64,000 nt of DNA, taken from the NCBI GenBank assembly GCA_002794785.1, contig NBBA01000029.1, positions 1 through 64,000 on the forward strand. The letters run 5' to 3'. This DNA is from Coniferiporia sulphurascens (lineage: Eukaryota > Basidiomycota > Agaricomycetes > Hymenochaetales > Hymenochaetaceae). The position numbers were made by a program, and so were the translations under genes. Below are positions 10,891-21,252 of the stretch, one piece after another (the stretch's first letter is position 1; each line of letters begins with the position of its first letter). A model generated the notes under the pieces. The model was given only the letters and a program-made list of their open reading frames with translations, was not told the DNA's origin and did no database searches.

Positions 10891-11547
10891 ACTAGGCAGA
10901 GTAGACTTGTAAAATGTTTGATTAATTCTATCATTAGCGCTTTCGTCATAATATCAGCCTTTTGCTGTCCAGTTGGAATATATGAAACTGATATGGTTTC
11001 ATTTTCTATATAATCTCTTAAAAAATCTTTTCATATATCAATATGCTTCGTTCATTGTGTATATTTTTGTTCTGTTGAATTTACTATAATTATGGCTGCT
11101 TGATTATCACATAATATTTTCATAGGTGTATCCAAGGTCTGCAGTGCCTCTTCAACGAATCTTCTTAGCCATATTGCTTCTTTTACTCCATGTGTTAAAG
11201 CTTGTAATTCAGCTTCACATACTGATAGTGACACTAATTCTTGTTTTTTACTTGACCATGATGTTGTTGCATTTCCAATTCGGAATATATATCCAGATAT
11301 TGCTTTATGGCCTTCTTGTGTCATTCCGTCAGCATTGGTATACCTGATTAATTCGATTGGATCTTTTCCTCCGAGTATTAACCAATAATTGTTCATTCCT
11401 TTTAAATATTTAAAACAGTGTTTTACTGCATTGTAATGTTCAATACTAGGTTTATTTAAATGCCTAGCAAATTGACCTGTTGCGAATGATATATCAGGTC
11501 TTGTACAGTCTGCTGCATATCGTAATGCTCCAACCATGTTCATATAT
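10891..11547 (-). pseudogene. Copia RNase H domain
   Basis: This encodes the end of pol: the conserved YLKG region, RYTNADGMTQ (first catalytic Asp changed to Asn, codon 11334-11336, by a G-to-A transition in a CpG), SVCEAELQAL with the catalytic Glu, and ILCDNQAAI with the next Asp. Two in-frame TGA codons (11052-11054 and 11031-11033) flank TKHIDI, where copia proteins have conserved Arg, so CGA-to-TGA is the simplest explanation. The upstream part continues at 12107 after removal of a solo LTR. Confidence 0.88.
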
Positions 11548-12106
11548 TGTTACAATTTTCCTTTACTTTCCCATATGCGCTGACTCATTTCCCTCTTCAT
11601 CATCATCAGTCAGTGCAACTCCCCCATTTCTCTTCCTTACTCATCCTTATTCGCCTTGCACCATAAGACACCATGATGACGCCTTATTGCACCATCATGA
11701 CATGCTTTGCTTACTGATAGCCCTACTTGTATTACCAAGGCATTCCTTGGGTTTCCATGACCTTCCATAGTCTGGTAAACTACTCTACACAGGCTGCTAC
11801 AGTAGTAAACACATAGAGTAGCATATAAGCATGTAACTTCAGTAGCACAAGCCCTAAGCTTGTGCTCTTTGTTCATACAAGCCCATTATCTGCTACCACC
11901 AGTCTACTGTGTGCCGTTGAGCCAATAGTCGCTTCGTCATAACCTGACTCTGCTCAGAAGCCTACCACATCCACATCGTCGATCAGGAAGCCCCACTGAT
12001 GATCACCTTCAACTAACAACATCTAGGAAGCCCCATTGTCATCACCATCAGCACCGACAATCAGGAAGCCCCAACGTTGATCACTGCATAACCGTTGAGC
12101 TTAACA
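11548..12106 (+). mobile_element. Solo LTR, main family (copy C) in copia pol
   Basis: A 559-bp LTR flanked by perfect TATAT duplications (11543-11547 and 12107-12111). Skipping the LTR plus one duplication restores the copia reading frame across IPYMNMVGALRY. Confidence 0.94.
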
Positions 12107-12661
12107 TATATGGTATTTGTCTCATAAAGTTTATTTCTTCGTTAGTTGGATTTTCAAGTGATTTTAACACTTGTCCTGGTGTCATTGGTGTTCATACTGT
12201 TGCAGCATCTTTTAATTTATATTTTTCAATTATATTATCAATATAATTCTTTTGTCTTAGTTTTATAATTCTTTCTTCTTGGTTTCTTTCAATTTCAATT
12301 CCGAGTAACCAATGCATATCGTTTCCGTCAGTAAATTTTATGTGTTTTCCTATTTCATTTTTAAAGGCTTTTATTATTAATAAATTCAAGCTGCATATCG
12401 TTATATTGTCAACATGTATGAAAAGTATTAGGATTGTTTTTCCTTTTACTTTTCTAAAGAATACTGCGTTGTCTTGGACTGCTCGTATTAGTCCAATTCC
12501 TATTAGAATTTCTGATAATTTTTTATACCATCGTCTGCCTGCTTGTTTTAATCCATATAAGGCTTTATTTAATTTTAAAACTTGTCCAGGTTTTATTTTG
12601 ATTAAATTTCCTGGTGGTGGTTTTATATATATGTTTTCATCTTTTTCTAATTCACCATATA
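12107..12661 (-). pseudogene. Copia RT, C-terminal half
   Basis: This encodes the RT palm: LNKALYGLKQAGRRWYKKL, then ILFIHVDNITIC, the copia YVDD box with the second catalytic Asp now Asn (codon 12405-12407). That change is explained by GAC-GAT becoming GAC-AAT at the CpG spanning the two codons. MHWLLGIEIERN and an in-frame TGA (12192-12194) follow. The frame joins 13222 once the solo LTR is ignored. Confidence 0.9.
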
Positions 12662-13221
12662 TGTTACAATTTTCCTCTACTTTTCTCTTATTGCGCTGAC
12701 TCACTTCTTCTTCGTCATCATCAGTCAGCGCAACTCCCCCATTTCTCTGCCTTACTCATCCTTATTCACCTTACACCATAAGACGCCATGATGATGCCTT
12801 ATTGCACCATGATGACGTGCTTTGCTTACTGATCACCGTACTTGTATTACCAAGGCCTTCCTTGAGTTTCCATGACCTTCCACAGTCTGGTAAACATACC
12901 TAACCAAGTCGCTACAGTAGCAAACACATAGAGTAGCATATAAGCATGTAACTTCAGTAGCACAAGCCCTAAGCTTGTGCTCTTTGTTCATACAAGCCCA
13001 TTATCTGCTACCACCAGTCTACTGTGCGCCTCTTGGCAAATAGTCGCTTCGTCATAACCTGACTCCGCTAAGAAGCATACCACATCCACATCATTGATCA
13101 GGAAGCCCCGCCGACGATCACCTTCGACTTACGACATCTAGGAAGCCCTGTTGCCATAACCATCAGCCCCAATGATCAGGAAGCCCCGACGTTGATCACT
13201 GCGTAACCATTGAGCTTAACA
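12662..13221 (+). mobile_element. Solo LTR, main family (copy D) in copia pol
   Basis: A 560-bp LTR flanked by perfect ATATA duplications (12657-12661 and 13222-13226). The frame restored across the site reads SAYLYGELEKDE. Confidence 0.94.
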
Positions 13222-13840
13222 ATATAGGTAAGCTGATTTAATATCAATTTGGTGAATTTCATAATTATTTGTTGCGCTCCAACTTAATACAGTTCTTACT
13301 GTGGCTAATCGTGCCACTGGAGCGAATGTGTCATTTGAATAGTAGTCTATACCCTCTTTCTGGGCAAATCCTTGAACTACTAATCTTGCTTTGTAACATT
13401 CAATTTCCCCATTTGCTAATCTTTTTGTTTTATATACAAATCTCATTCCAAGTATATTTATATCTTTTGGTGGATCTATGATTGACCATGTAGATCTTTC
13501 GATTAACATTTTTATTTCTTCTTTCATTGCCATGATCCACTGATTTGCGTCAATTCAATTAATTGCTTGTTGGTATGAATTTGGATCGCCTATTAATTCC
13601 ATATTGAATTGATTAAATTCTGTAAGATAAGTGACTGTATTTTGTTCGTCAAAGTTAAGACCTAATGATCGTTTTGTTGGTTTAATTGTTCTTATTGGTC
13701 TTTCTTTTGTTAATTCTTGTATTTGCTCATTATGTTTTTCTGTTATATTCTCCCCTTCAATTTTAGATGGTGGAGAATCTAAGAATTGTAAATTTCGTTC
13801 AACTGTAATTTTTCTGTTGTGGTAGGTTCTATGACCTTTG
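13222..13840 (-). pseudogene. Copia RT, N-terminal part, and integrase C-terminal region
   Basis: This encodes W(I)MAMKEEIKMLIERSTWSIID, KTKRLANGEIECYKARLVVQ, the TFAPVARLATVRTVLS block and HQIDIKSAYLY (catalytic Asp of motif A), all typical of copia RT. One in-frame TGA lies at 13555-13557, just before IDANQW. Confidence 0.9.
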
Positions 13841-14400
13841 TGTTAAGCTCAATGGTTATGCGGTGATTGACATCGGGGCTTCCTGATCATCGGGGCTGAT
13901 GGTTACAGCAACGGGGCTTCCTAGATGTCGTAAGTCGAAGGTGATCGTCGGTGGGGCTTCCTGATCGACAATGTGGATGCGGTATGCTTCTTAGTGGAGT
14001 CGGGTTACAACAAAGCGACTATTTGCCAAGAGGCGCACAGTAGACTGGTGGTAGCAGATAATGGGCTTGTATGAACAAAGAGCACAAGCTTAGGGCTTGT
14101 GCTACTGAAGTTACATGCTTATATGCTACTCTATGTGTTTGCTACTGTAGCGACTTGGTTAGGTATGTTTACCAGACTGTGGAAGGTCATGGAAACTCAA
14201 GGAAGGCCTTGGTAATACAAGTACGGTGATCAGTAAGCAAAGCACGTCATCATGGTGCAATAAGGCGTCATCATGGTGTCTTATGGTGTAAGGTGAATAA
14301 GGATGAGTAAGGCAGAGAAATGGGGGAGTTGCGCTGACTGATGATGATGAAGAAGAAGTGAGTCAGCACAATAAGAGAAAAGTAGAGGAAAATTGTAACA
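13841..14400 (-). mobile_element. Solo LTR, main family (copy E) in copia pol
   Basis: A 560-bp LTR in minus orientation (TGTTAAGCTC...AATTGTAACA), flanked by perfect CTTTG duplications (13836-13840 and 14401-14405). It has the same orientation as the host copia element, whereas copies C, D and F are opposite. Confidence 0.94.
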
Positions 14401-15244
14401 CTTTGCTTTCTTCATCAAATCCTAGCCATTGTGTGTAAATTCCTTTTGGTTGTAATTTGTTAACGTCTTCTTTTCATATTATGCAATATTGGCCAAATTC
14501 TTTTAAGTCATCAATATTATAATTTTCATCATATCATTTAAAATATGGTGTTTTAAAATCAATAGCACTCTTTGGTGTTCTATTGTAAACATAAGTACTG
14601 TATTTTACAGCTTCTCCCCATAAACTGGGTGGTAATTTTGCTTGTAACAGGTTGACTTGTGTATTATTTAAAATCATTTGATGTGATTGTTCTGCTACTC
14701 CATTTTGTTGTGGTGTATCATGAACAGTCAGCTTTCATATTGTTCCATGTTTTTCTAAATATTCAGTGAATTGTTTACTTAAAAACACTGTGTCGTTATC
14801 ACTTTGTAATATTTTTATTTTTATATTGAATTGTGTGTTGAGCATTGTAGCCCAAGTTGTATAAGCGTCAAGTCCCTTGTCTTTAGTTTTTAAAAGAATC
14901 ATTTTTATCCATCTAGTAGTGTCGTCTACCAGAGTAAGAAGGTATTTATATCCTCCTATTGCATGTGTGGATGCAGGACCCCATATGTCCATATGTATAT
15001 GATTGCCAAATTTTTCTGCTAACTTTGAAATATGTAATTTTGGGATTTGCATTCTTTTTATATTTGCTTCAATGCATATCATACATTGAGTTTCATTGTA
15101 ATTTGAAATTTTGTTATTTGTAATTTGATCTTCTTTTAATAATCGCTTTATATAGGCATAGCTTATATGTCCTAATTTTTTGTGAAGTTCGAATAAAGTT
15201 ACATTTTTTGTAGCCACTTGTACATCATTGTTAAATATACTATA
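14401..15244 (-). pseudogene. Copia integrase
   Basis: Contains the GAG-pre-integrase zinc site (LFELHKKLGHISYAY ... QCMICIEANIKR) and the integrase core: HMDIWGPA (first Asp), LQSDNDTVFLSKQF (second Asp) and TPQQNGVAEQ (Glu). Three in-frame TGA codons occur at 14735-14737, 14534-14536 and 14474-14476. The first sits in GTI-stop-KLTVHDTPQQ, a position that is normally basic. No other stop or frameshift is visible. Confidence 0.92.
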
Positions 15245-15806
15245 TGTTACAATTTTCCTTTATTTCTCCATTATTGCGCTGACTCACTTCCCCTTCGTCA
15301 TCATCAGTCAGCACAACTCCCCCATTTCTCTACCTTACTCATCCCTTATTTTCCTTGCACCATAAGATGCCATGATGACGCCTTATTGCACCATCATGAC
15401 ATGCTTTGCTTACTGATCATCATACTTGTATTACCAAGGCCTTCCTTGAGTTTCCATGACCTTCCACAGTCTGGTAAACATACCTAACCAAGTCGCTACA
15501 GTAGCAAACACATAGAGTAGCATATAAGCATGTAACTTCAGTAGCACAAGCCCTAAGCTTGTGCTCTTTGTTCATACAAGCCCATTATCTGCTACCACCA
15601 GTCTACTGTGTGCCATAGTGCCAATAGTCACTTTGTCATAACCCGACTCTCTATAGAAGCCCACCTCGTCCACATCACCGATCAGGAAGTCCCTCTCGCC
15701 GATCACCTTCGACTTATGACATCTAGGAAGCCCTGTTGCCGTAACTACCACCCTCGACAATCAGGAAGCACCGACGTTGATCACCGTGTAACTGTTGAGC
15801 TTAACA
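15245..15806 (+). mobile_element. Solo LTR, main family (copy F) in copia pol
   Basis: A 562-bp LTR flanked by perfect CTATA duplications (15240-15244 and 15807-15811), inserted between protease and integrase. The frame is restored across NGLYSIFNNDVQ. Confidence 0.94.
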
Positions 15807-16663
15807 CTATACAATCCATTTTTATTTGTAATTTTTCCACATAAAGATCCATTAGGATACTTTATTATACATTCATTTTCTTTATAAATAAATTCATAAC
15901 CGTCTTGACATAGAAGTCCTTGAGAGACTAATGTCATATTCATTTTAGGATTGTAGTAAACATTTGATAATGTTATGACACTTACCAAGTGTCTGTTGGG
16001 GATGTAAATTTTAAGATCCCCTACTATGTTCGCATTAAACGTTGTTTTGTTTGCGGCCGTTATTGTAATTTCATTAGTTTGATAAGTATTTCGTAATCGA
16101 TTTAGATACGGTGTTAGGTGTATTGTTGCACCAGTATCAATTATATCCATTGAAAAATGAATGTTGTTAGCAATATTTTGTGTTGTTATAGCATTTGCAC
16201 TTATGTCCAAATTATTATCATCCACATCTTCCATGGCGCTATCATGATTTCCTATTGCATCAAGGAAGTTGTTATAAGAATAGATTGGGAATTCTCCCAT
16301 TTTGAAGTCATTTTCATCAATTTCAGTTATAAAGGCAGTTTCGCCTTGGCCAATTACAGTGCTTATCTCGATTCGAGAGCTTGATGCAATGTTTGTTGCT
16401 GCTGTTGCTGCGGTATGTTTAGCCTGGGCCACACTTGCCCCAGTCAGTGTCGGTGCCGCTGACACACCCGTTTCCTTTCCCTTTCCTTTTTTGTTGTTCG
16501 CTTCCTCTTTCTTCTTCTGAGCTGCCTTTGTCCATTCCATTTTTGGCACCCAGCAGTCTCAACTAAAGTGCCCTAACTTATTACAATTATAGCACTTGAT
16601 AACGTGTGATTGTTGGTTAGGGGAATATCCCCCTCATCCTCGTCCTCTCATATATCCACCACG
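15807..16663 (-). pseudogene. Copia zinc knuckle and aspartic protease
   Basis: On the minus strand an RGG-like stretch leads to a CX2CX4HX4C knuckle (CYNCNKLGHFS-stop-DC), a Lys-rich linker and the protease motif IDTGATIHLTP. Two TGA codons occur at 16634-16636 (within RGRG-stop-GG, where Arg would extend the repeat) and 16559-16561 (inside the knuckle). Nearby Trp residues are TGG, so TGA is not needed as a Trp codon. Confidence 0.88.
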
Positions 16664-16668
16664 GCCCC

Positions 16669-16925
16669 TATTAAATAAATATAATGAATGTACTAAATAT
16701 AAAGGTGGTCATATGAACAACCACCTTACTAAGTAAACGATAATGCAATGATAATGCCATACAAATAGGAGCTATGATAGTTATAGTATATGTAGCTCAC
16801 AGTAGATGTATATAAGGAGAGCTGGTCTCTACCATGAAATACATTGGTTTACGCTGATAACCCACCTTCACCTCAACTTCACCACTGCACCTCATCGTCT
16901 ACCACAATGTGCATAGATTTTAAGA
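16669..16925 (+). mobile_element. Solo copia LTR inside copia gag
   Basis: A shortened, diverged copy (257 bp) of the same copia LTR family, inverted relative to the host element. It shares ATTAAATAAATATAATG at one end and TGCATAGATTTTAAGA at the other, plus CTCATCGTCTACCACAATG inside. Flanks are perfect GCCCC duplications (16664-16668 and 16926-16930). Skipping it restores the Gag RGG frame. Confidence 0.9.
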
Positions 16926-16930
16926 GCCCC

Positions 16931-18215
16931 TATAGCCATGACCTCGTGATTGAACGCCGCAGCTAAAACCGCGTCCATGGCCCCTAAAATAAGGGTGTGA
17001 CCGCTCATCCTTGGGCAGGTGATTAGCCGCTGCTCCTGTCCTCTGATGATTTTTCCACCACCCCTCGAATGCGTTGCATAATGTGGTTAATAAGAATTGA
17101 GGGGTTAGTTCAATTTCATCTTTGTCTGGATTTGTTTCATTAATAGTTTTAATGTATAACTCACTCTGCATGAGTATGTATTGATATTGTTTGGGCATTG
17201 CCCTCGTAATAGCCGATATGTATGTTGACTCTGAAACTTTTACCCCTTGGGCTATTAGTTCCTCGTATTTATTGCTGAGGTTATCAAGTGTTCCATCGAA
17301 ATGGCTGACATGACCTCTGATATCAAAAAGGGCAGCCTCATTAAAGCCCTTTGTAATTGTTGTCTGGACATTATATTGTCCATCAAGCACTTTGAGAAGC
17401 GCTGGTATATCTTTAGAGAAATTAAGATAATAAGCCAATATTTTGTCGGGCATAGTGCGCATAATGCCATTATATAAAGTGCTTGAGATGCCAATCTCTC
17501 CAGTTCCTGGGGAGTTAGTGAGCAGGTTACCGTAACCTGCACTCTCGATTGCACTTTGGACTCTGTAGTTCCAGAGTTTGTAGTTTTGGTGGCCGTTGAG
17601 TTTCTTGATGCTGTCAAAGAATTTCTGGAGTTCCATGAGTTTAGTTGCCATACTCGGTTCATCTTCCTCCGTGTCATTAGCATCTGAATCTCCAGGATCA
17701 GAAGGTTCTGATGGCTCATGTGAAGGGTTATTGTTTTTGTCTTTTATTTCTTGGTTGTCTACCTTTTTATCGTCTTCTGGCTTAATATAAGGGTTATCAA
17801 TTCTAAATTGTTCTTTTTCAGTTGGATCTGATATACCCAAATATGTACTGATTCAATATCTGATTTCAGATGATTTTCCTGTATCCGATATGCCTAAGTC
17901 TTTAGCATGATTCGTTAATTCAGTTTTATAGTCAGCTTTTGTTTTTAATTTTTCTTCGTTAGTAGAATTATCATACCTGTTGATTCAATCTTGTACTTGT
18001 TGTTCCGTTCTGTGTATAGGTATTTGTCTGGGGTTGCATTGAATTATTAGATCGACTAACCTTTTGCTATCTTTGGCTTTTTGGATTTTTTCTTCGAGTT
18101 CTTCGATAGTTGATGACTGCGTATATACTATTTTTAGTTCGTTAGTGATTATTCGCAATCCTGATAATTTTTGCAAATGTGTTTGCTCACGAGTATTAGG
18201 ACATTCATTGGACAT
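16931..18215 (-). pseudogene. Copia Gag
   Basis: The frame opens at ATG 18215 (MSNECPNTREQTHLQKL). It has a Glu/Lys-rich helix, an acidic linker (HEPSEPSDPGDSDANDTEED) and the copia-type Gag fold (KKLNGHQNYKLWNYRVQSAI ... FEGWWKNHQRTG), then a Gly/Arg-rich tail. In-frame TGA codons at 17985-17987 and 17853-17855 split the N-terminus; otherwise it is open for over 420 codons until the inserted LTR. Confidence 0.88.
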
Positions 18216-18261
18216 AGTTTCATTATGTGATAATTTCGTTTAATCATTTTGTTAGTTTATA

Positions 18262-18279
18262 GAGTCAAGGCTCATAACC
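18262..18279 (-). other. Copia primer-binding site
   Basis: Directly downstream of the 5' LTR in element orientation, the minus strand reads GGTTATGAGCCTTGACTC. A short site at this position normally pairs with a tRNA; the specific tRNA cannot be named from the window. Confidence 0.55.
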
Positions 18280-18581
18280 TCTTAAAATCTACACATGTTG
18301 TGGTAGACAATGAGGTGCAGTGGTAAAGTTGAGGGTGAATGGGGTTATCAGCATAAACTGATGTATTTCTTGGGCGAGACCAGCTCCCCTTATATACACA
18401 TTCTGTGAGCTAATACTACTATAACTATCTAGCTCCTATATCCTATGGCGTTATCATTGCATTATTGTATTGTTAGTAAGTTGTTTGTTCATATGACCAT
18501 GTGCTATAAATACCATGTCATTGAATGTAGATGTATTCCTATACATATCACGTGATTCGTTTATGTTATATTTATTTAATA
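18280..18581 (-). repeat. Copia 5' LTR
   Basis: A 302-bp partner of 10572-10873. The 12 differences between the two LTRs are all transitions; where they come in pairs, one LTR has TG and the other CA, so the ancestor was CG. Contains ACCAGCTCCCCTTATATACA, with TATATA as a plausible core promoter element. Confidence 0.92.
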
Positions 18582-18586
18582 AGTCA

Positions 18587-19180
18587 GCTGAGTGACATCA
18601 GGGTGGGTGAAAATGGAGGCACTCCGTTTTTGTGGTTTCAATGTTGAGACCGATGGCGCTGAAATGGGTGTTTAGTTGGTGGTAGGTGTTGGACAGTTGC
18701 TGGCAGTTGGATGCCACACTGGGTCCGATGCACACCAGGAGGTGGTTGTCAACATAGGCGAGGGCGGTGGTGCTGGTTTGGTGAAATTTCTGGAGGACCA
18801 TGCCCACGAATATGGTTGCGAGGATTGGGGACACTGGTGACCCTTGGGGAGTGCCGAGGTCGGGCTTTTGGGTGGTTGGGAGGGTGGTGCTGTTGAAGGC
18901 GATAGCGACCTGCCGGTCCATCATGAAGGACAGACACCAGTCCACCATATTGGGTGGGCACCAGAGGTCCAACAATTGTTGGTGGAGGAGTTGTGGGTGT
19001 ACTGAATCGAAGAAGCCCTGTATGTCGACCGCTAGGGCCGAACATACCTGGCCCTCGGCATGGGCTCGTTCTGCAATCTGTAAGAGGTGCTGGGCAGCAT
19101 CATAGACTGAGTGTCCTTGATGCCCCCCATATTGGTTAGGTGGCAGCCAGTCCCTTGTGTTAGCGAGAAACTGGAGCTGG
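18587..19180 (-). pseudogene. LINE-II RT palm
   Basis: Encodes LLDLWCPPNMVDWCLSFM, GTPQGSPVSPILATIF and AYVDNHLLVCIG, then IGLNIETTKTECLHFHPP. The YxDD box is YVDN: GAC-GAC has become GAC-AAC at the CpG between the codons (an intact homologue near 62170 still has GAC-GAC). The left end is the copia insertion site and the right end a solo LTR. Confidence 0.87.
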
Positions 19181-19740
19181 TGTTAAGCTCAATGGTTACA
19201 CGGTGATCGACGTTGGGGCTTCCGGATCGTCAGAACTGATGGTACAGCAACGGGGCTTCCTAGGTGTCGTAAGTCGAGGGTGATCGTCGGTGGGGCTTCC
19301 TGATTGACGATGTGGACGCGGTAGGCTTCTTATAGCGAGTCGGATTACGACGAAGCGACTAGTGGCACTTGGGCTCACAGTAAACTGGTGGTAGCAGATA
19401 ATGGGCTTGTATGAACAAAGAGCACAAGCTTAGGGCTTGTGCTACTGGAGTTACATGCTTATATGCTACTCTATGTGTTTACTACTGTAGCGGCCTGTGT
19501 AAGGTAGTTTACCAGACCTATGGAAGGTCATGGAAACCCAAGGATTGCCTTGGTAATACAAGTAGGGCTATCAGTAAGCAAAGCACATCATGATGGTGCA
19601 ATAAGGCGTCATCATGGTGTCTTATGGTGCGAGGCGAATAAGGATGAGTAAGGAAGAGAAATGGGGGAGTTGCGCTGACTGATGATGATGAAGAGGAAGT
19701 GAGTCAGCGCAATAGAGGAAAGTAAAGGAAAATTGTAACA
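19181..19740 (-). mobile_element. Solo LTR, main family (copy G)
   Basis: A 560-bp LTR flanked by perfect GCTGG duplications (19176-19180 and 19741-19745), in the RT of LINE-II. The RT resumes at 19746 and continues to 19824. Confidence 0.93.
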
Positions 19741-19824
19741 GCTGGTTAGCAATAATCTTTTCAAGGAGTTTCCCTAGGGTCTCCTTGAGGGTGATGGGCC
19801 AATAAGATCATGGTGAGAAAGGAT

Positions 19825-20729
19825 TTTTTATTTATTTATTTATTTATTATTCCTGCAGTATTACATAATTACAAGCTGCCCCCCCCTTTGGGGGGCCCTA
19901 ACTATCTAACAACAGAGGTGCCCATGATCACACAACACACGAAACTGGGCGGGGGCCCTGCTCCCCGAAGGGTGCCAAGGTGTGAAGGGCCCCTACTAGT
20001 ATGTGAAGAGAAAGAGGGAGGAATACATATCACTACGGCCAAGCCTGTTACGATTTTCCTTTACTTTTCCTTATTGCGCTGACTCACTTCCTCTTCGTCA
20101 TCATCAGTCAGCGCAACTCCCCCATTTCTCTGTCTTACTCATCCTTATTCGCCTTGCGCCATAAGACGCCATGATGATGCCTTATTGCACCATCATGACG
20201 TGCTTTGCTTACTGATCACCGTACTTGTATTACCAAGGCCCTCCTTGAGTTTCCATGACCTTCCATAGTCTGGTAAACATACCTAACCAAGTCGCTACAG
20301 TAGCAAACACATAGAGTAGCATATAAGCATGTAACTTCAGTAGCACAAGTCCTAAGCTTGTGCTCTTTGTTCATACAAGCCCATTATCTGCTACCGTCAG
20401 TCTACTGTGTGCCACCTGGCCAATAGTCGCTTCGTCATAACCCGACTTGCCATAGAAGCCCACTGCATCACATCGTCGATCAGGAAGCCCCACCGACGAT
20501 CACCCTCGACTTACGACATCTAGGAAGCCCCGTTGCCGTACCATCAGAACAGACGATCAGGAAGCCCCGACGTCGATCACCACGTAACCGTTGAGCTTAA
20601 CAAAGCCAAATGGACGACATCAGGCAAAAAGGGGTAGCTTAGAATAGGAAAGGGAGGGCAAGAGCACCAGCCGGGACATGCATGGGGGAGTCCGAAGGGC
20701 AGGCACTAATCAGTGGAAAAGGGAGGGCA
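19825..20729 (-). mobile_element. 5'-truncated LINE (3' UTR only) in LINE-II RT
   Basis: On the minus strand this holds only the LINE 3' UTR with hairpin, then CTGCAGGAATAAT, several AAAT units and A6. The flanks share AGAAAGGAT (19816-19824 and 20730-20738), a 9-bp target duplication inside the KDPFSP-coding region of LINE-II. It is itself split by solo LTR copy H, so the order of events is LINE-II, then this insertion, then the LTR. Confidence 0.87.
20046..20602 (+). mobile_element. Solo LTR, main family (copy H)
   Basis: A 557-bp LTR flanked by perfect AAGCC duplications (20041-20045 and 20603-20607), inside the truncated LINE 3' UTR: a third nesting level. Confidence 0.93.
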
Positions 20730-20738
20730 AGAAAGGAT

Positions 20739-21252
20739 CCTTCTTGTTTGGCTTCTGGAGCATTACCACTTTTGCCACCCGCCAGCACCTGGGGTGGTGC
20801 CCCATGCACAGGCAGTCGTTGAAAAGGGTGAGGATCTCATCAGGGTAGGCATCCACCACCCATTTGAGAGGGCAGTAGCTGATCCCCAAGAGGCCTGAAG
20901 CTGACAAGTTGGAGGTGTCAGATAGTGCCCCTGTAAGCTCCGAGAGGAGTATGGGCAGGGCAGCAGGTTGAGGAGGAGGCGGTGGGTTGTCGGCTGCTGG
21001 CTGGGGTGGGGGGTCCATAAAGAAAGTGGCATGGAAAAGCTCACCTTTCTCAATGTCCGATTGGGTGAAGGTGCCATCATGCTTCTTGAGCGAGGGGGTT
21101 GGGGTTGGTCGGTTGCCTAGGCCCCACTTGGCCCAGCTCCAGATGTTGGAGGTGTCGGCTTGGTCGGCTTGGTCAGTGTAGAACTGCCGCTTGGCCGCCC
21201 GGACACTGCGTTTGAACACACAGCAGGCTGCTGATCACTGGAGGGGGGTGGT
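20739..21252 (-). pseudogene. LINE-II RT N-terminal region
   Basis: A 169-residue frame (21219-20710) includes FKRSVRAAKRQFYTDQADQ, a DTSNIWSWAKWGLGNRPTP linker, LLGISYCPLKWVVDAYPDE, FNDCLCMGHHPRCWRVAKVV and MLQKPNKKDPF, the typical start of the RT domain. The 3' side is broken by the LINE insertion at 20730. Confidence 0.85.

Larger units (their letters stand above)
10572..18581 (-). mobile_element. Ty1/copia LTR retrotransposon, complete but multiply interrupted
   Basis: Two 302-bp direct LTRs (10572-10873 and 18280-18581) bound an AT-rich internal region that encodes, on the minus strand, Gag, protease, integrase, RT and RNase H in the copia order. The target duplication is AGTTG (10567-10571) and AGTCA (18582-18586); both derive from AGTCG by one CpG transition each. 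The element sits in the RT of LINE-II. It contains four main-family solo LTRs and one solo copia LTR, each with a 5-bp duplication. After mentally skipping these, one frame runs from 18215 to the 3' LTR, broken only by 11 TGA codons. Its base composition is far more AT-rich than the surrounding LINEs. Confidence 0.93.

Noticed and set aside
13841..14400. A recurring 60-80 codon frame (MNKEHKLRACATEV...) in most LTR copies
   Set aside because: It is antisense to the LTR and follows conserved LTR sequence; stops and shifts vary between copies and there is no known protein motif.
10891..18215. TGA read as tryptophan (mitochondrial-type code) in the copia element
   Set aside because: An AT-rich frame broken only by TGA invites this, but the conserved Trp residues (for example RRWYKKL, MHWLLGI, DIWGPA, TTSWSSKK) are all TGG. 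The TGAs around TKHIDI are at positions that are Arg in copia, and the LTRs independently show CpG transitions, so CGA-to-TGA decay is enough.
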